In this document: positions 1 through 11,200 of the stretch, in pieces
Numbering within the stretch: position 1 is the first letter of the stretch
Layout of the letters: every line of letters begins with the position of its first letter
Assembly (NCBI GenBank): GCA_032718865.1
Contig: JALUTQ010000038.1
Location: 930,001-994,000 of the forward strand
DNA length: 64,000 nucleotides
Direction of reading: 5' to 3'
From: Tilletia caries
Taxonomy: Eukaryota > Basidiomycota > Exobasidiomycetes > Tilletiales > Tilletiaceae
Made by a program: the position numbers and the translations under genes
Notes under the pieces: model-generated
What the model was told of the DNA's origin: nothing
Database searches by the model: none
What the model saw: the letters and a program-made list of their open reading frames with translations, nothing else

Positions 1-1
1 G

Positions 2-106
2 AACGAGGCGAACACAGCTGACGTTTGGCACAAAGCTTTGCGCGCCTACAACAAAGCCAACAACGTTGAAGGTATTGAAATCGAATCATCCAAAGATGAG
101 CAGTAG
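2..106 (+). CDS. 3' end of an unidentified coding frame, cut by the window edge
   Basis: An open frame enters from the left edge and stops at TAG 104-106, giving 34 residues ending in IEIESSKDEQ. The tail is polar and charged, and I recognise no family. The bases around it are clearly richer in A+T than the genes that follow, and three copies of a 14-bp repeat lie 240 bp downstream. This would fit the end of a mobile-element gene, but that is inference only. It could also be an unrelated gene, or chance open sequence. Confidence 0.3.
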   Translation, partial: NEANTADVWHKALRAYNKANNVEGIEIESSKDEQ

Positions 107-348
107 ATGCTGAGAGAAGGGTCAATTCCAAGGCAAAATTCTCTCGGCCGAGAGGCGCTCTTTGTTCGCTTCGTTCTGCCCTTTTTTGCGCGACCATTGC
201 TCGACGGTGCGTCTCTCGAATTGTCAATAAAAAGCGGGAGGAGCTTCAGCGTGGGTAGCCGCGCTGCCATAGGTAGTTTCGACGTGTTCGAGCCTCTGAT
301 CGCCGTGGCGGAGCTTTTACTGGACATCCGAAAGTGGTGGTTCCAATC

Positions 349-411
349 GGGGGGTCATTCTGTACATGAGGGTCATTCTGTCAACTTAGATAAAAATGGG
401 GGTCATCCTGT
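349..411. repeat. Three direct copies of a GGGGTCATTCTGT-like motif
   Basis: Near-identical copies begin at about 350, 368 and 398, the last with one substitution (CATCCTGT). All are in the same orientation and lie between the edge coding fragment and the next gene. The remaining sequence from 107 to 506 shows no convincing gene. Repeated short motifs like this are common near transposon ends or in promoters, and the sequence does not decide which. Confidence 0.5.
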
Positions 412-506
412 GAAATTTCTCCTTTCGCCTCCCGCAAGAAGAAGAGAGCACGACTGCGAACCTTTCACGACAGCATCGACGTCCACGCACAAAGGTGTAT
501 CCAGCA

Positions 507-1649
507 ATGAGCAGTCTCTGTTTCCACATCGCAGGAGCAAGCGCAAGCGCGAGCACGGCCGTCGCCAGTGCGGGCGCTGTCGGTGCGCGGGCCACCACTT
601 CCACCCTCCTGGCAGCAGCAGCAGCCACCCAGCCCAACCCAACCACAGCCCGACGCTCCTTCTCCACCACCCCGTCAACCTCCGGACCGAAAGGCACCTC
701 TCCCAAAGCACACCGCGCCCACGAACGCACCCTGCGCTCCGCCATCGAGCTCTACCACCTCGGTCCCTCCTTCTTCCCCACCCCCGCCCAAACAGCCGGC
801 TTCGGCGCCCTCGCGTCCCCACCGGAACCCGAAGCCCAGGCACACGGCCGAGCGCTCGATTCCGTCATCCGCTCCTCGATCCAGATCATGATGGATATGG
901 AGTCCGGCATGCGGAACCAGACGAAGAATATGGACATCGTCCGGCCCGTGCTGGCGCTGAGGACGGGTGACTTGCTTGAGAATCTGGAGAAGCCGCGGCC
1001 GGCGAAGGATGGGCGGGCGGCGGGTGGACCGGTGTATGACCCTTCGCAGCCTGCTCCGCCCTTGATGGGCCGTATGGGTGGTTCCGGTGGGCGGTTCTCC
1101 AGTGACAGCCGTGTAGGGCCCGAAGCCGAGCGTTCCCTCGACCGCATCTTCGCACCCAAGCGATCGGCGACCCAGCCCCGTCCGTCCTCATCAAACCTCG
1201 GCGCACCGTTCGGGGCCGACAACAACCGGTCCAAGCTCCGCTTCATCGCTCCGCGCCATCAGAGCTCGAAGCAAGCTGCGAACCAGGACATCCTCACGCT
1301 GCACGCCCGACACAGCGAGGCCCTCCGCGTCGCCGGCGAAGAGCGGAAACGATACACAGACCCGTACGTCGGCACCCAGGCCCCACCATCCTTCGTGCCC
1401 GCCTTGCCACAGGCCGTGCTCAAGGCGTTGAAGGACCCGGGACTGCTGCCCGAGAGAGACGGTGGTGAGATTGATCAGGTGCAGACGACGGGTGTGCGCG
1501 GGACGAGTGGGACGGCTCGGATGGATCGACTGGACGAGCGCGCGGCGCGGGTGCGGGATGCGCTCTTTGGCACGGTGGCGGCGGAGTTGCCTGGATTGGA
1601 GGTTCTGCAGGAGCGCAGACGGCTGCGGCAGCTCAAGGAGCAGATGTAA
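507..1649 (+). CDS. Predicted mitochondrial protein of unknown function
   Basis: Single exon of 380 residues. The start at 507 is the first true ATG in the frame; the frame is open further upstream but without an ATG. The N-terminus is rich in Ala, Ser and Arg without acidic residues and reaches RRSFSTTPS near residue 50, typical of a mitochondrial presequence. It is followed by a basic helical segment (HRAHERTLRSAIELYHLGPSF) and a disordered middle rich in Gly, Pro and Arg. The C-terminal third is helical and charged, ending in RRRLRQLKEQM. The layout resembles small fungal mitoribosomal or mitochondrial assembly proteins, but I recognise no specific family. It converges with the PIG-Y gene, 173 bp away. 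Confidence 0.7.
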   Translation: MSSLCFHIAGASASASTAVASAGAVGARATTSTLLAAAAATQPNPTTARRSFSTTPSTSGPKGTSPKAHRAHERTLRSAIELYHLGPSFFPTPAQTAGFGALASPPEPEAQAHGRALDSVIRSSIQIMMDMESGMRNQTKNMDIVRPVLALRTGDLLENLEKPRPAKDGRAAGGPVYDPSQPAPPLMGRMGGSGGRFSSDSRVGPEAERSLDRIFAPKRSATQPRPSSSNLGAPFGADNNRSKLRFIAPRHQSSKQAANQDILTLHARHSEALRVAGEERKRYTDPYVGTQAPPSFVPALPQAVLKALKDPGLLPERDGGEIDQVQTTGVRGTSGTARMDRLDERAARVRDALFGTVAAELPGLEVLQERRRLRQLKEQM

Positions 1650-1822
1650 TGTTTCCACTTCCTGTCCTACCCCTACGCATCCTCTGCAACACAGACACAG
1701 ACAAACACAACCACACACACACACACATGATCCACGCAAGATGCCTTCCAGTTATGGAACAGACCGAGAAAGAAAAGGCTGAGATTGACGCCCCCCCCCG
1801 ACTTGAGTTGAGTCCCTTTCCC

Positions 1823-2071
1823 TCACGAATGCCGAAAGAGCTTGTCCCCAGTCCAGCGCGCAATGACCACATACAAAGAGAGTGGCACGAGGAGAGGTAA
1901 GAAGTAACCCACACTGAACGGCCACCGCAACACCGCCACCTCGCCGTCCGCAGGGACCGAGCCCGTGATCCATTCCCAGCCGCCGAGGACTCCGAAGATT
2001 GCCAGTGCCGTGGCTAGTCCGGTTAGGAGAAGTGTTCTCCGTCCTGCGAGTTCGAGGTCGGCTGTGCTCAT
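1823..2071 (-). CDS. PIGY: PIG-Y-like subunit of the GPI-GlcNAc transferase
   Basis: An 82-residue protein with two predicted membrane spans (about residues 10-30 and 48-68). It ends in ARWTGDKLFRHS, which matches the conserved end of PIG-Y proteins (W-x-G-x-K-L-F-R-H). PIG-Y is a small ER subunit of the complex that adds GlcNAc to phosphatidylinositol, the first step of GPI-anchor synthesis. The length fits the family, about 70-80 residues. I chose ATG 2071; an in-frame ATG at 2131 would add 20 Pro-rich residues. The assignment rests on the C-terminal motif and topology, so a different two-span ER protein is the alternative. Confidence 0.72.
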   Translation of the reverse strand: MSTADLELAGRRTLLLTGLATALAIFGVLGGWEWITGSVPADGEVAVLRWPFSVGYFLPLLVPLSLYVVIARWTGDKLFRHS

Positions 2072-2220
2072 GTGTCGTGCGTGGTTTGGCCGTGGGGGTG
2101 CGTACGGTAATGGGGGCGAGGGATGCGACATTGGGAGAGAGTTGTAGGAAAGGGTTGTGGATGATGATGGCACTGACTGAGGGGATGTTGGAGGTCGAGG
2201 TGTGTTAAATAATGGAACCA

Positions 2221-2241
2221 AAAAAATAAAAATTGCAAAAA
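2221..2241 (-). terminator. Pol III oligo-T terminator of the tRNA gene
   Basis: On the minus strand a run of five T (2237-2241) begins four bases after the tRNA 3' end. Further T-rich sequence follows down to 2221. This is the normal RNA polymerase III stop signal and supports the tRNA call. Confidence 0.8.
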
Positions 2242-2244
2242 GGT

Positions 2245-2331
2245 GGGAGATACCGGGATTCGAGCCCGGGACCCGCTGCAAGAACGTGGGATAAACCCAA
2301 AGCAGCTATCATACCTCTAGACCATACCTCC
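2245..2331 (-). tRNA. tRNA-Pro (anticodon UGG) with a 15-nt intron
   Basis: Read on the minus strand, the 87-nt gene folds as a complete tRNA. Its acceptor stem is GGAGGTA/TATCTCC with one G-U pair and discriminator C. The D arm starts GGTCTAG, the anticodon stem is GCTGC/GCAGC, and the T arm contains the B box GGCTCGAATCC. The anticodon loop begins TTTGGG, giving UGG, which reads CCA proline codons. A 15-nt insertion after position 37 contains CCCA, complementary to the anticodon region as in canonical eukaryotic tRNA introns. The mature tRNA would be 72 nt. The fungal Pro tRNA body and discriminator C agree. Confidence 0.95.
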
Positions 2332-2763
2332 ATGTTGCCACAAATTGCCATGTATTTGTATATAGACTACATTGCAAGCTGGAGCAAGTGTGCATCGTCC
2401 TCTTCACCCCCAAGGCCCAACGGGCATCCACACACATTACACTGATTCCATGAGTCGTAGGATACGGAGTGTGTCCATGAGCTTGTGTATTTCTACTGCC
2501 CGCCATCAAGACCCAGCGATCTGCCATGGCAGTTTGGCACCTTGCTGGCGGCCTTGGCGTGCTGTGGACCTGTGGTGCTGTGGCCGGTTGACCACGTGAC
2601 TTGCTCGGCAGGCAAAATGTCCCACGCTTCACTTTCTTCTTGGTCGCGCCTGCGCCTCGAACTGACGCTGCTCTCACCACCATCTACGATTTGTTCGGTT
2701 CTGCTTGTTGATCCTTTGACTCCCCTCAACAACCCCAACCCTTCACAAACACACACACTCAAA
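2332..2763. other. Upstream region of ribosomal protein S0
   Basis: This 432-bp stretch lies between the tRNA and the S0 start. It ends in a C/A-rich leader directly before the ATG, usual for highly expressed fungal genes. I see no additional gene in it. Confidence 0.5.
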
Positions 2764-3057
2764 ATGGCCTCCGCCCCCAAGTTGCCCGCGGCCCTCGCGC
2801 CCACCGAGCAGGACATCTCCCTCCTCCTCGCCGCCCAGACCCACATCGGCACCAAGAACTCGGAGAAGGCGATGGGCAGCTACATCTACAAGCGTCGCGC
2901 TGACGGTGTCCACCTGCTCGACCTCGCCAAGACGTGGCAGAAGCTCATCCTCGCTGCCCGCGTGCTGGCTGCGATTGAGAACCCCGGAGACATCTGTGTC
3001 ATCTCGGGCCGCACGTACGGCCACCGCGCTGTGCTCAAGTTCGCCTCGAACACGGGC

Positions 3058-3092
<35 letters not shown>

Positions 3093-3660
3093 GTTCACTA
3101 ACCAGGGCACTCGTTCGTTCAAGGAGCCCCGTGTCATCGTTGTCACCGACCCCCGCGTGGACCACCAGGCCATCCGTGAGGCGTCCTACGTCAACATCCC
3201 CGTCATCGCTTTCTGCGACACGGACGCTCCCCTCCGGTTCGTCGACATTGCGATCCCCGGCAACAACAAGAGCGTTCACTCCATCGGTCTCCTCTGGTGG
3301 TTGCTCTGCCGCGAGGTTCTCCGCCTGAAGGGCGCCATCCCCCGCACTGAGGACGGATGGGGAATCATGGTCGACATGTTCTTCTACCGTGCCCCTGAGG
3401 AGGTCGAGCGTGAGCAGCAGGAGGCTCTCGCTGCCAAGGCTGCCGGCCAGCAGACTTCCGGCCAGGACGGCGACGCTGCCCTCGTTGGTGGTGACCTCGA
3501 CTACTCGATTACCGACGGCGCTGCCGGTACCCTCAACCCCGCTGTGGCCGCCTCCATCCCCACCGGAGGCAACCTGGACTGGTCCGCCGACGGCGCTACC
3601 GGCCAGGACTGGAGCGCTGCGCCTGCTGAGGGTGCCGAGCCTGCCGGTACCTGGGAGTAA
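2764..3660 (+). CDS. RPS0: Cytosolic small-subunit ribosomal protein S0/SA (uS2)
   Basis: Intronless gene of 298 residues, matching the family length. The uS2 fold is obvious from the N-terminal HIGTKN motif through [33 protein letters not shown] and [11 protein letters not shown] to the [14 protein letters not shown] segment. The acidic Gln/Ala-rich tail ends in tryptophan repeats (LDWSA, QDWSA, AGTWE), the pattern seen in eukaryotic laminin-receptor-type SA proteins. It is needed for 40S maturation and sits at the 40S head-body junction. Codon use is strongly biased to C-ending codons, as expected for high expression. The absence of an intron is notable in a genome where most neighbours have several. 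Confidence 0.98.
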
Positions 3661-4209
3661 ATGCTGTCGTCCACCGACGCCCGCATTGCACACCACACGC
3701 CCGCATGCCCCCCTACGCCTTCTTCCAAGCCGAACACTTCCCACTGGTCTGGCCTCGACTGTTCCGGCTCTGCGTCCCCTAGTCAAGGACGTACGAGAAT
3801 GGACTTCTGCTGAAGTCCATGCATTCGAGCTCCCATCTTCCGAGAATATTAATTCCAAAAAAGATCATAGGCCTCCCTTCCTTTGTCTCTTCTTCGCCTG
3901 CTCGCAGTGTGTATTACCAATTACCATGTGGTGGAGCGCCGGAGTCGAGCGGACTGCGTACGTAAGCGATATGAGAATCAGGGGGCGTTGGGGAGCCTTA
4001 AAAATCGATTAGAGACGGCCGGCTGTGAATTACAAAGTTTGTAATTTGAGCACCCTGGCCTCTCCAGTCTCCAGTTGTTCGCCCCCTTCATCTCTTGTTG
4101 AACTCCGAGCTCGACGACAGCGAGGCCCTTGATCTCGACACCGACAGCGACACCGATAGCGACAGCGACAGTCACGTGCTCGCCCACCGCCCACCGCCCA
4201 CCGCCCACG
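3661..4209. other. Intergenic: S0 3' UTR and lyase promoter
   Basis: No gene seen. It contains a perfect 19-bp palindrome (4028-4046) and, just before the lyase ATG, a degenerate GACACC/GACAGC repeat tract at about 4130-4175. Confidence 0.5.
4028..4046. promoter_or_regulatory. Perfect 19-bp palindrome upstream of the lyase gene
   Basis: AATTACAAA, a central G, then TTTGTAATT form an exact inverted repeat 164 bp before the lyase start codon, in otherwise G+C-rich DNA. A binding site for a dimeric regulator is the simplest reading. No factor can be named from sequence alone. Confidence 0.4.
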
Positions 4210-5643
4210 ATGTCGTACAGCCACCCGCAAGACACGTACACACACTCCAATGCGTCCCAGTTCGACGACCGGTACCAGCAGGGCGCCTACCGCGATGAGG
4301 ACGCCAACTCGTATCCCATGCGTCCATACGCCGACTCCTTCGACCAGTCCTCCCTCCACTCCACCTCCAAGCTAGCACCCCCGCAGGGACAGGGCGCCCC
4401 CGGTCTCGCCGGCTCGCCACTCGGCACCCCTTATCAGTACAACAATGCACAGTGGGAACCACCAACCGGAGGCCCACGAGCACCCCTCGCAGGCCCAGGC
4501 GCCGCTGCAGCACAGACAAGACAGTATCCCGCCCGCACCAAGGCAACCACCGCAAAGTGGAAGAAGATCGGCATCCCCATCGTCCTCGTCCTCGTCGTCG
4601 CAGGCATCGTCGGCGGCATCGTCTTCTGGAAACTCAACGCCAACAAAGTGACCGCCAACACGACTCCCGTGTCCGCCGGCTGGAACGGCGCACCCGCATC
4701 CCGACTCAGCGCCTACCCAGAAAACGTCCTCTCCGCAGCCTCCGCAGCCGCTGGCAAGGGGACGGGTGATCAGCTCGCTTTCTTGGGCACGGACCTCTAC
4801 GGAAACCCTGCCTTCAAGGCGAACGCGAATACTGCCAAGCCTTCCGCGGGAGGGGCCGAGCCCGGTGGATGTGCAGCAGACTCAGAGACTCCCTCCATGA
4901 ATCAACCACGCAGCCACCCGCGTCTCTTTGCGCCCAAGTCCCAGTGGGACTGTCTCGCAAACCGAATTGCAAATGACGCGTATCTCACTGTGTGGGACTT
5001 CTCCATCATGCAAAATGCGACCAACTACTTGGGGATGCCTCCCACCAACTACTCCATCGATGGCGGCTTCGGAGGCTCCGGCATTCTCGACGTCAGTAGA
5101 GAGGTCCAACTCCGCATAAAGACCTTTGCATACGCATACATGCGCACTCAGGATCAGAAGTGGGTCGACCGCGCCTGGCTCGAGCTCTCGACCGCAGCAG
5201 GTGCTACAAGCACTCCCTTCGGTCAGACTCCTGTCGCCGATTTCCCCAAGGCTGGTCAGAACCAGGCCCCACACTGGAATCAAGTCCACTTCCTCGACGT
5301 AGCAGAAATGACCGCGGCATTTGCCATCGGGTACGACTGGCTCTACAACCACTGGTCCGACTCTCAGCGCACCCAGCTCGTCGGCTGGATCAAGGACTAT
5401 GGTCTGACTCCCGGCATGGACCAATACACCACCGCCGACGGATGGTGGAAGATGCCCGGAAGCAACAATGGTAACTGGAACTGTGTTTGCAACTCGGGTA
5501 TGATCCTCGGCGCCCTCGCCATCCTCGGCGATGACACTTCCGGCATCGCAAATCAGATTCTCACCAACGCTGTTCCCAACATGAAGATCGGCTGCATGAC
5601 GGGCGCGTACGAAGACGGAACTTGGAGTGAAACTGCCAGTAAG

Positions 5644-5694
<51 letters not shown>

Positions 5695-7178
5695 TTATTG
5701 GTCATACGCTCTCTGGAATGTGTGCTCACCGCCGTACTCTCTCCACAACCAGATTACTGGTACTTTGGTACCGCTGCCCAGGCGCGCGCGGTCTCTGCTC
5801 TCACCACGGCCGTCGGCAGTGACCAGGGCCTTTCGGATGCCAACCCGAACTTTGCCAAGACGGGTCTCTTCCACATGTTCATCGGTGGTATGGCCGGTCT
5901 GTTCGCTTACGGTGACAACGGACCCAACAGTGAGTAGCCAAAGCGGATGTACACATGCAACAAAACGCCGAATGCCAAGGTTTCTTACTTTCGTACTTGT
6001 CCTTCTCCACAGAGTACTCCGCAAACGCCAACGGCATGTTCTACTGGGCGCGGCTCTACCAGAACCCAATCTATGCGCTGTACCAGCGTGATCGCTCAGA
6101 TGCAGCTGATCCGCTCAGCATGTTCTGGTACGACACCACGACCAAGGGCGGTTTCTGGAACGGTCTTGCCCTCGACCAATGGTTCAACAATACACAGGGT
6201 AACTGGGCCTCGATGCGAAGCTCCTGGACCGATTTCCAGGGTACCTACCTCGGAGTCAAGTCTTCGAACGGCACAGGGCACCAGACCCACGGTGACCTTG
6301 ACGCTGGCGACTTTGTGTTCGACGCTCTAGGTACCCGATGGGCGGGCGAGTACGGTAACGGCAACTACCTCTCCTACTGCTACTTTGGATGCCAGACCCC
6401 CGCCAATGGCTTCGACTCCGGCGAGCTCTACAACTCGACCCGGTACATGTACTACCGCAAGGCGACGCAAGGCCAGAACACGCTCGTGGTCAACAACCAG
6501 AACCAGCTGACGAACTGCCAACCCACGAACACATTTGCATCTACAAACCCGTCCCAGTCGGAGGATCCCAACTACGTGCCGAGCGCGTCTGATGTTGCGT
6601 ACTTCGCCACCGACATGTCCTCGTGCTATGCTTCGACCAGTGGAGGCACCACTGGCTTCCCCTCCGGCTCGCTCGTCCGTGGGATCCGGTTCCTCAACGG
6701 CCGGAGACAGATCCTGGTCCAAGATGACATCGCGTCGACTGTGACGGGTGACATTGAGTGGCGCGTGCAGACGAATGCGTCTGTTGCGATCTCCTCCGAC
6801 GGCCTGACGGCCACCTTGCAGCAGAAGACGATCACGGGCGCCAATGCCGGGTACGACATCAAAGCGGATCTCGACAAGGTGGAGACGGTCAAAGTGACGA
6901 TTTTGAGCCCTGCTGGTGCCAAGTTTGCCGCTGCGATCGCGAGCTCGAAGAACTTCCTCTACCAGAAGGACGATGTCTCGATGGCGCAGTCGAACAACAC
7001 CATTGTGGGCAACATGGGCGACGCGCATGCGACGGTGCTGAGCATTAAGCTGCAGGGTGGCTCGCAGCAGAGCGTGCAGGTGCTGTGGCAGCCGCAGTGG
7101 GCGGTGTTGTCGGCGGCGGATACGAAGACGCCGCCGCAGGTTGCGTTGAGCGATTGGTCGTTGACGAGCCACAACTGA
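4210..7178 (+). CDS. Membrane-anchored heparinase II/III-like polysaccharide lyase
   Basis: Three exons (4210-5638, 5753-5929, 6013-7178) encode 923 residues, and both junctions restore frame. Residues 1-115 are a disordered cytoplasmic tail. Residues about 118-141 form one membrane span after a KWKK stop-transfer, giving a type II protein with an extracellular catalytic part. The alpha/alpha toroid region shows SHPRLFA, GYDWLYNHWS, NNGNWNCVCNSG and YEDGTWSETANYWYFGT. The beta-sandwich region starts with the HGDLDAGDFVFDALG motif typical of chondroitin AC/alginate and heparinase II/III lyases. The N-T-W/N-W and H-x-D-x-G-D segments are where catalytic residues sit in that fold. The polysaccharide substrate cannot be inferred. 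ATG 4210 is the only suitable start. A secreted wall-modifying role is inference. Confidence 0.85.
5646..5687 (+). repeat. (CT)21 microsatellite inside lyase intron 1
   Basis: A pure CT run of 42 bp lies just downstream of the GTAAGT donor of intron 1 (5639-5752). It may act as a pyrimidine-rich splicing element and is likely to vary in length between strains. Confidence 0.95.
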
Positions 7179-8230
7179 GGAGGGGTTCGGGTTTCCCTTC
7201 CCTCCCCCCCCCCTTGCTGCCTTTCGTACCAAGATCCTTTTTTTTCTTGCCGGCGCGGGCGTTCCCCCATTGGATCAACTCCGACCAGATCTTATACGAA
7301 TCCACCGCCCCTGCCATATCGCAATATACACACAAACACACGTCGTACGCGGGGCCTACGCCTTTTTCGGCCCCGCCCTCAATCTCTCCGGACCCTTCGT
7401 TCTCCCATTCTCTTTACCCTAGCTGAAACGGACTTTCCCCTCTCACACACACACAAGCCTCTCTATCTCTCTCTGCTTCTCGATCTTTCTCCCCCTCCCC
7501 CCGGGCCCGCCAGATTGTTTCTGATTCTCTTCCCGCGCTTGGTCTCTTTCTCGCCGCTCTCCCCTCCTCCTCCCTGGGCCCTGTCCTGTGACTTTCCCCC
7601 TCATCAGTCCCTGCTGTTTTTTTGTTCTCTCATCCAACTATCCACTACTTACCGCTCTCTGTCTCTCAAGAAGCTCTTCCATTTGCCCTGCGCTCCATCT
7701 TGTCCTGACGCCTCCCAGCACTCAGCAGCCCCGTCAGTCAGCCCCTCGTCTTCGGTCACCTCCCCACTTTCACTCTTGACTTCCTGCGAGCTTCATCCCT
7801 TGAAATGAACCTAATGGACCTTTGCCCCTCTCAGACGGACTCGCCGGCGGGGTGCAAGGCGATCTGAGTAAAGCTGGATGAATAAATGAGATGGGTGGGT
7901 GGGTAACTCGAAGTTGGGAAGGCACGGGATAATGATGCTGGGAGCAAAAAAGAGAGATAAGAGGGAGGGGGGGGACAAAGCGAAAGAAGCAAAGAATGCA
8001 AGCTGCGTTTCGAGACGGGTGGGCAAAGAAATGAGTAAAAGGAGGCTGATGGGGCAAAGTAAGTGTGTAAGGCCCGTGAGGCGTGGGGAGGAGGCGAGAT
8101 GGTTTCGCGATTGAAATGCTGAAATGCTGGGTTGTGTTGGACGTCCGGGGGAGCCCAATGCAGATTGGTCATAAGCGATCTGTGTGACTTGGGACTTCGG
8201 GACTTCGGGACTTAGGGCAGCGACAGGGGT
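7179..8230. other. Convergent intergenic region, strongly pyrimidine-biased
   Basis: The lyase (+) and AVL9 (-) end toward each other here, so about 1 kb should hold two 3' UTRs. From roughly 7370 to 7800 the plus strand is mostly C and T. A 20-codon ORF (7805-7867) follows, then the bias reverses to purines. No protein frame looks real. A non-coding transcript is possible but unsupported. Confidence 0.4.
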
Positions 8231-11200
8231 TCATGGAGCAGGGACGCTCGACGTGGGCGGATATGTGATCGACGACGTCGAGGTCGAGGTCGAGGGTGTC
8301 ACCTCTGCCACCGATTCCCGACTGACCGTGTCCGAGTCGTCAGCCACGACGTACACCTGTTCCTCTTCCTCCTCTTGCGGCACCTTCCCGTCGGCCGAAG
8401 TAAGCGGAAGCGGGACCGGAGGTGCGGGCGGGAGCGGCAGGTCCGGTACGTCTTTATGCGTCGCTGCTGGCACACCTTGTGCCTGTCCTTGAGCTGGCAA
8501 CGACGGTAAGGACTCCTTCTCCTTCGCCACAGACGGGGCGTACGACCAGGTGGAAGACCGGCGTTCTTGTTGGAGTGATGGGGCAGTAGTAGAAGTAGAG
8601 CCTGCAACAAGGGACGAGGCCCAATTGCCCAAGCCGGCCGCTGCGGCAGCAGCCGTCGTACCCGCGTTCGCCGTAGACGACTTCAAGGACGTCGCTATCG
8701 ACGCCGGACGCGATGCAGATCCATTCCCACCGGCCGCGGTTGTAGTGGTAGAAGCAGAAGAAGGGGACGAAGGACTCGGTGCAGCCCACTGCCGCTGCTG
8801 CTTAGCAAGGAACGACCCAAAGTTCCCAAACGCAGCGCGGACTTGCGTTCCCGCCTGTGCAGCAGCTTGCGCGGCGCGGTCGGCCGTTTGCGCCGCCACG
8901 TCTGCGATTTGGTTCGCCGTCGCTCCCGCCCCTGCCCCTGCCCCTGCCGATGGCGATGATGGGGATGCCGACGAAGAGACTCCCTCTACGCCCGCATTGG
9001 TGTGTGAGGAGGAGGAAGCCGACGTCGAAGGTGTCCCCGGTATTCTGAAGCTGCTCATGAACGAGCCTGGCGAGAGCGGGGTGGTAGCGGCCGGACTGGC
9101 AGGCAGCTCCTTATTAGCATTGGACGACGCCACAGACGAGACCGACGCACGCTTATCGTTCGTCGCCCCCGCGCTACCAGCCGAAAGCGTCCCCGACACC
9201 GGTCTCGAGCCACCTGCACCAGCACCAGCACCATCTTCATTCCCGGCGACACCAGCACCCAACCTCGCCTCCCGCAACTTAACGACCTCACTCCTCAACC
9301 CACTCGCGAACCGATAAAGCCCAGCGCCCCCAACCTGAATCGCAGAGCCAATCGCCAACCTCGCCGGCGCCGCCAAGTTCTCCTCAAGATGCATATCCTG
9401 CAATCCCGCGGCAAGTCGGAGGCCGACGTCTTCAATGGCGGAGGTCTTGCCGTCGCACGGGTGTCGGTGGTCGATCAGGTCGAAGATCATCGGGTCGGTC
9501 GAGTCGTTCCAGGAGGGGAAGGCTTTGGTGCGCATGAAGGCTTCGAGAAAGTCGGTGCCGAAGGCTTGGGTCGAGCTTGCGGCTGTGTTTTAGAGCGGGG
9601 CGAGCGAAGGTCAGCGAAGGTCCACCTATACCCACAACTGTGAAACCAAGGGAATACGTACAGGTACCAGCAAGCGCAGCATCACCCTTCCCCGCCCCCT
9701 GACCCAGCCCCTGACCCTGCTCAAACTGATAATACTTAACACTCGACAAAAGTGCACAGATATACTCCTCAAACCGCGCCCGCAGATGGTCATCGGACCC
9801 CTCGTACTGCATCCCCGCGGGCCGGGTCGGGTCCGCCGGGTTCCAGGTGGAGAGCACGAGCTGTTCGAGCTCGGCCATCCATTTGCGGTCGGGCGCTGTT
9901 AGGGCTGAGAGTTTTTGGGCGTGTGGGTTCACGAATTCGAGGGTGGAGTGTTCTAGCTAGTGAGGAGAAAGGTTAGGGAGGGAGAAATCTGTCAACGGGC
10001 TTCTGAGAAAAGGGGGGGGGGATCTTATCGAAAAGGAGAAAGGATGAAAAAAACTCACATCAACAATAACATCAATCGCACAATCCTTCTGCTGCCGATA
10101 GATACTATTACTAGTCCCGACCAAATAGGTGGCCCCCTTCAACAGGTCGATCTGCTGCAAGGGCAAATACGGCTGGAAGAAGGCGTCCCGCGCGAAGAGG
10201 TTCAGGGGTAAGCCCAGGAAGCGGAGGAGCGATTTGCGGTCGGAGGTGCGCAGGGATTCGGCTTTGGCGCGGGTGGAGGTGCGGGTGTCGAGCTTGGGCA
10301 GGCCGGCGTCTTGGAGGGAGGCGAGCAGGCCTGTTCGTTTGTTTGGAATGGGGGTTCAGCAAGAATGAAGGAGAGTAAGAGTGATGGGAGGAGAACACGG
10401 ACCTGGGATGAGCGATACGAGGCTATATTGTTGGGTGCATAGTTGTTCGATAGGGTATCCGTAGAACATGATCTGTAAAAGGTGTTAGAATGTGTGTAAG
10501 TCGTTCAGGCCAGGAGCAGGGAGGGGAAACCCTGATGGCCAATGGCAGCACGGGCGTGCCATCTTGACTTCTACTAACATTGCGTTGGAGCAGGAGCATC
10601 TTGACAAGGACCAACGTCTTCGATCTCCACTTGTAGATAAACTCACGAAGCGACGTTCCTGCAGCAGCAGAAGAAGAAGAAGAAGAAGAAGAAGAACTTC
10701 AATATCGATCAACCTGGAAAAAGGCCGCCTCGCAGTGTTGGCTGTGAACGCACCCATGTGAAGAGCGGCCTCTCGGTCGGAAGAGAAGCCCCCGCTCTGC
10801 AGCCCTGCCTCCAAGGTGGCATGGAAGTCGATCAGGATGTTGATATCGGCCAGATCGCCCTGTGCGAAGAAGGCGCGGGTGACGATACCCAGCTTTTCGC
10901 GGATCGGACCGAAGACGGGCTGGGTGTTTTTCCAGACAACCGAGTTTTAAGTATTTGTTCAATTGAGGTGCGAGAACAGGGGGGGGGGGAAATGAAGACT
11001 CACCTCGCGGGCGAGGACGACGACTGCCTTCTGGACGGTGCTGCGGGTGACTTCGGCTCCTTTGCGGAGGAGCGCGTCGGAGGCGATCTGCCGATTGCAC
11101 GAGATCCCGAAGATGGTCGAGGGCGAGAGGTTCGGGGCGTATAAGTGGAAGTAGCAGAAGTCTTCGTCGGACTGCTCCACAAAAAAAAAAAAAAGAGAGG

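Noticed and set aside
107..970. 287-codon plus-strand frame starting right after the edge fragment
   Set aside because: It runs through the repeat cluster and overlaps the mitochondrial-type gene in another frame. The composition is artificial (His/Arg/Pro-rich).
2743..3858. 371-codon minus-strand frame opposite ribosomal protein S0
   Set aside because: It is antisense to a certain gene; C-ending codon bias leaves the complementary frame open. Its protein resembles nothing.
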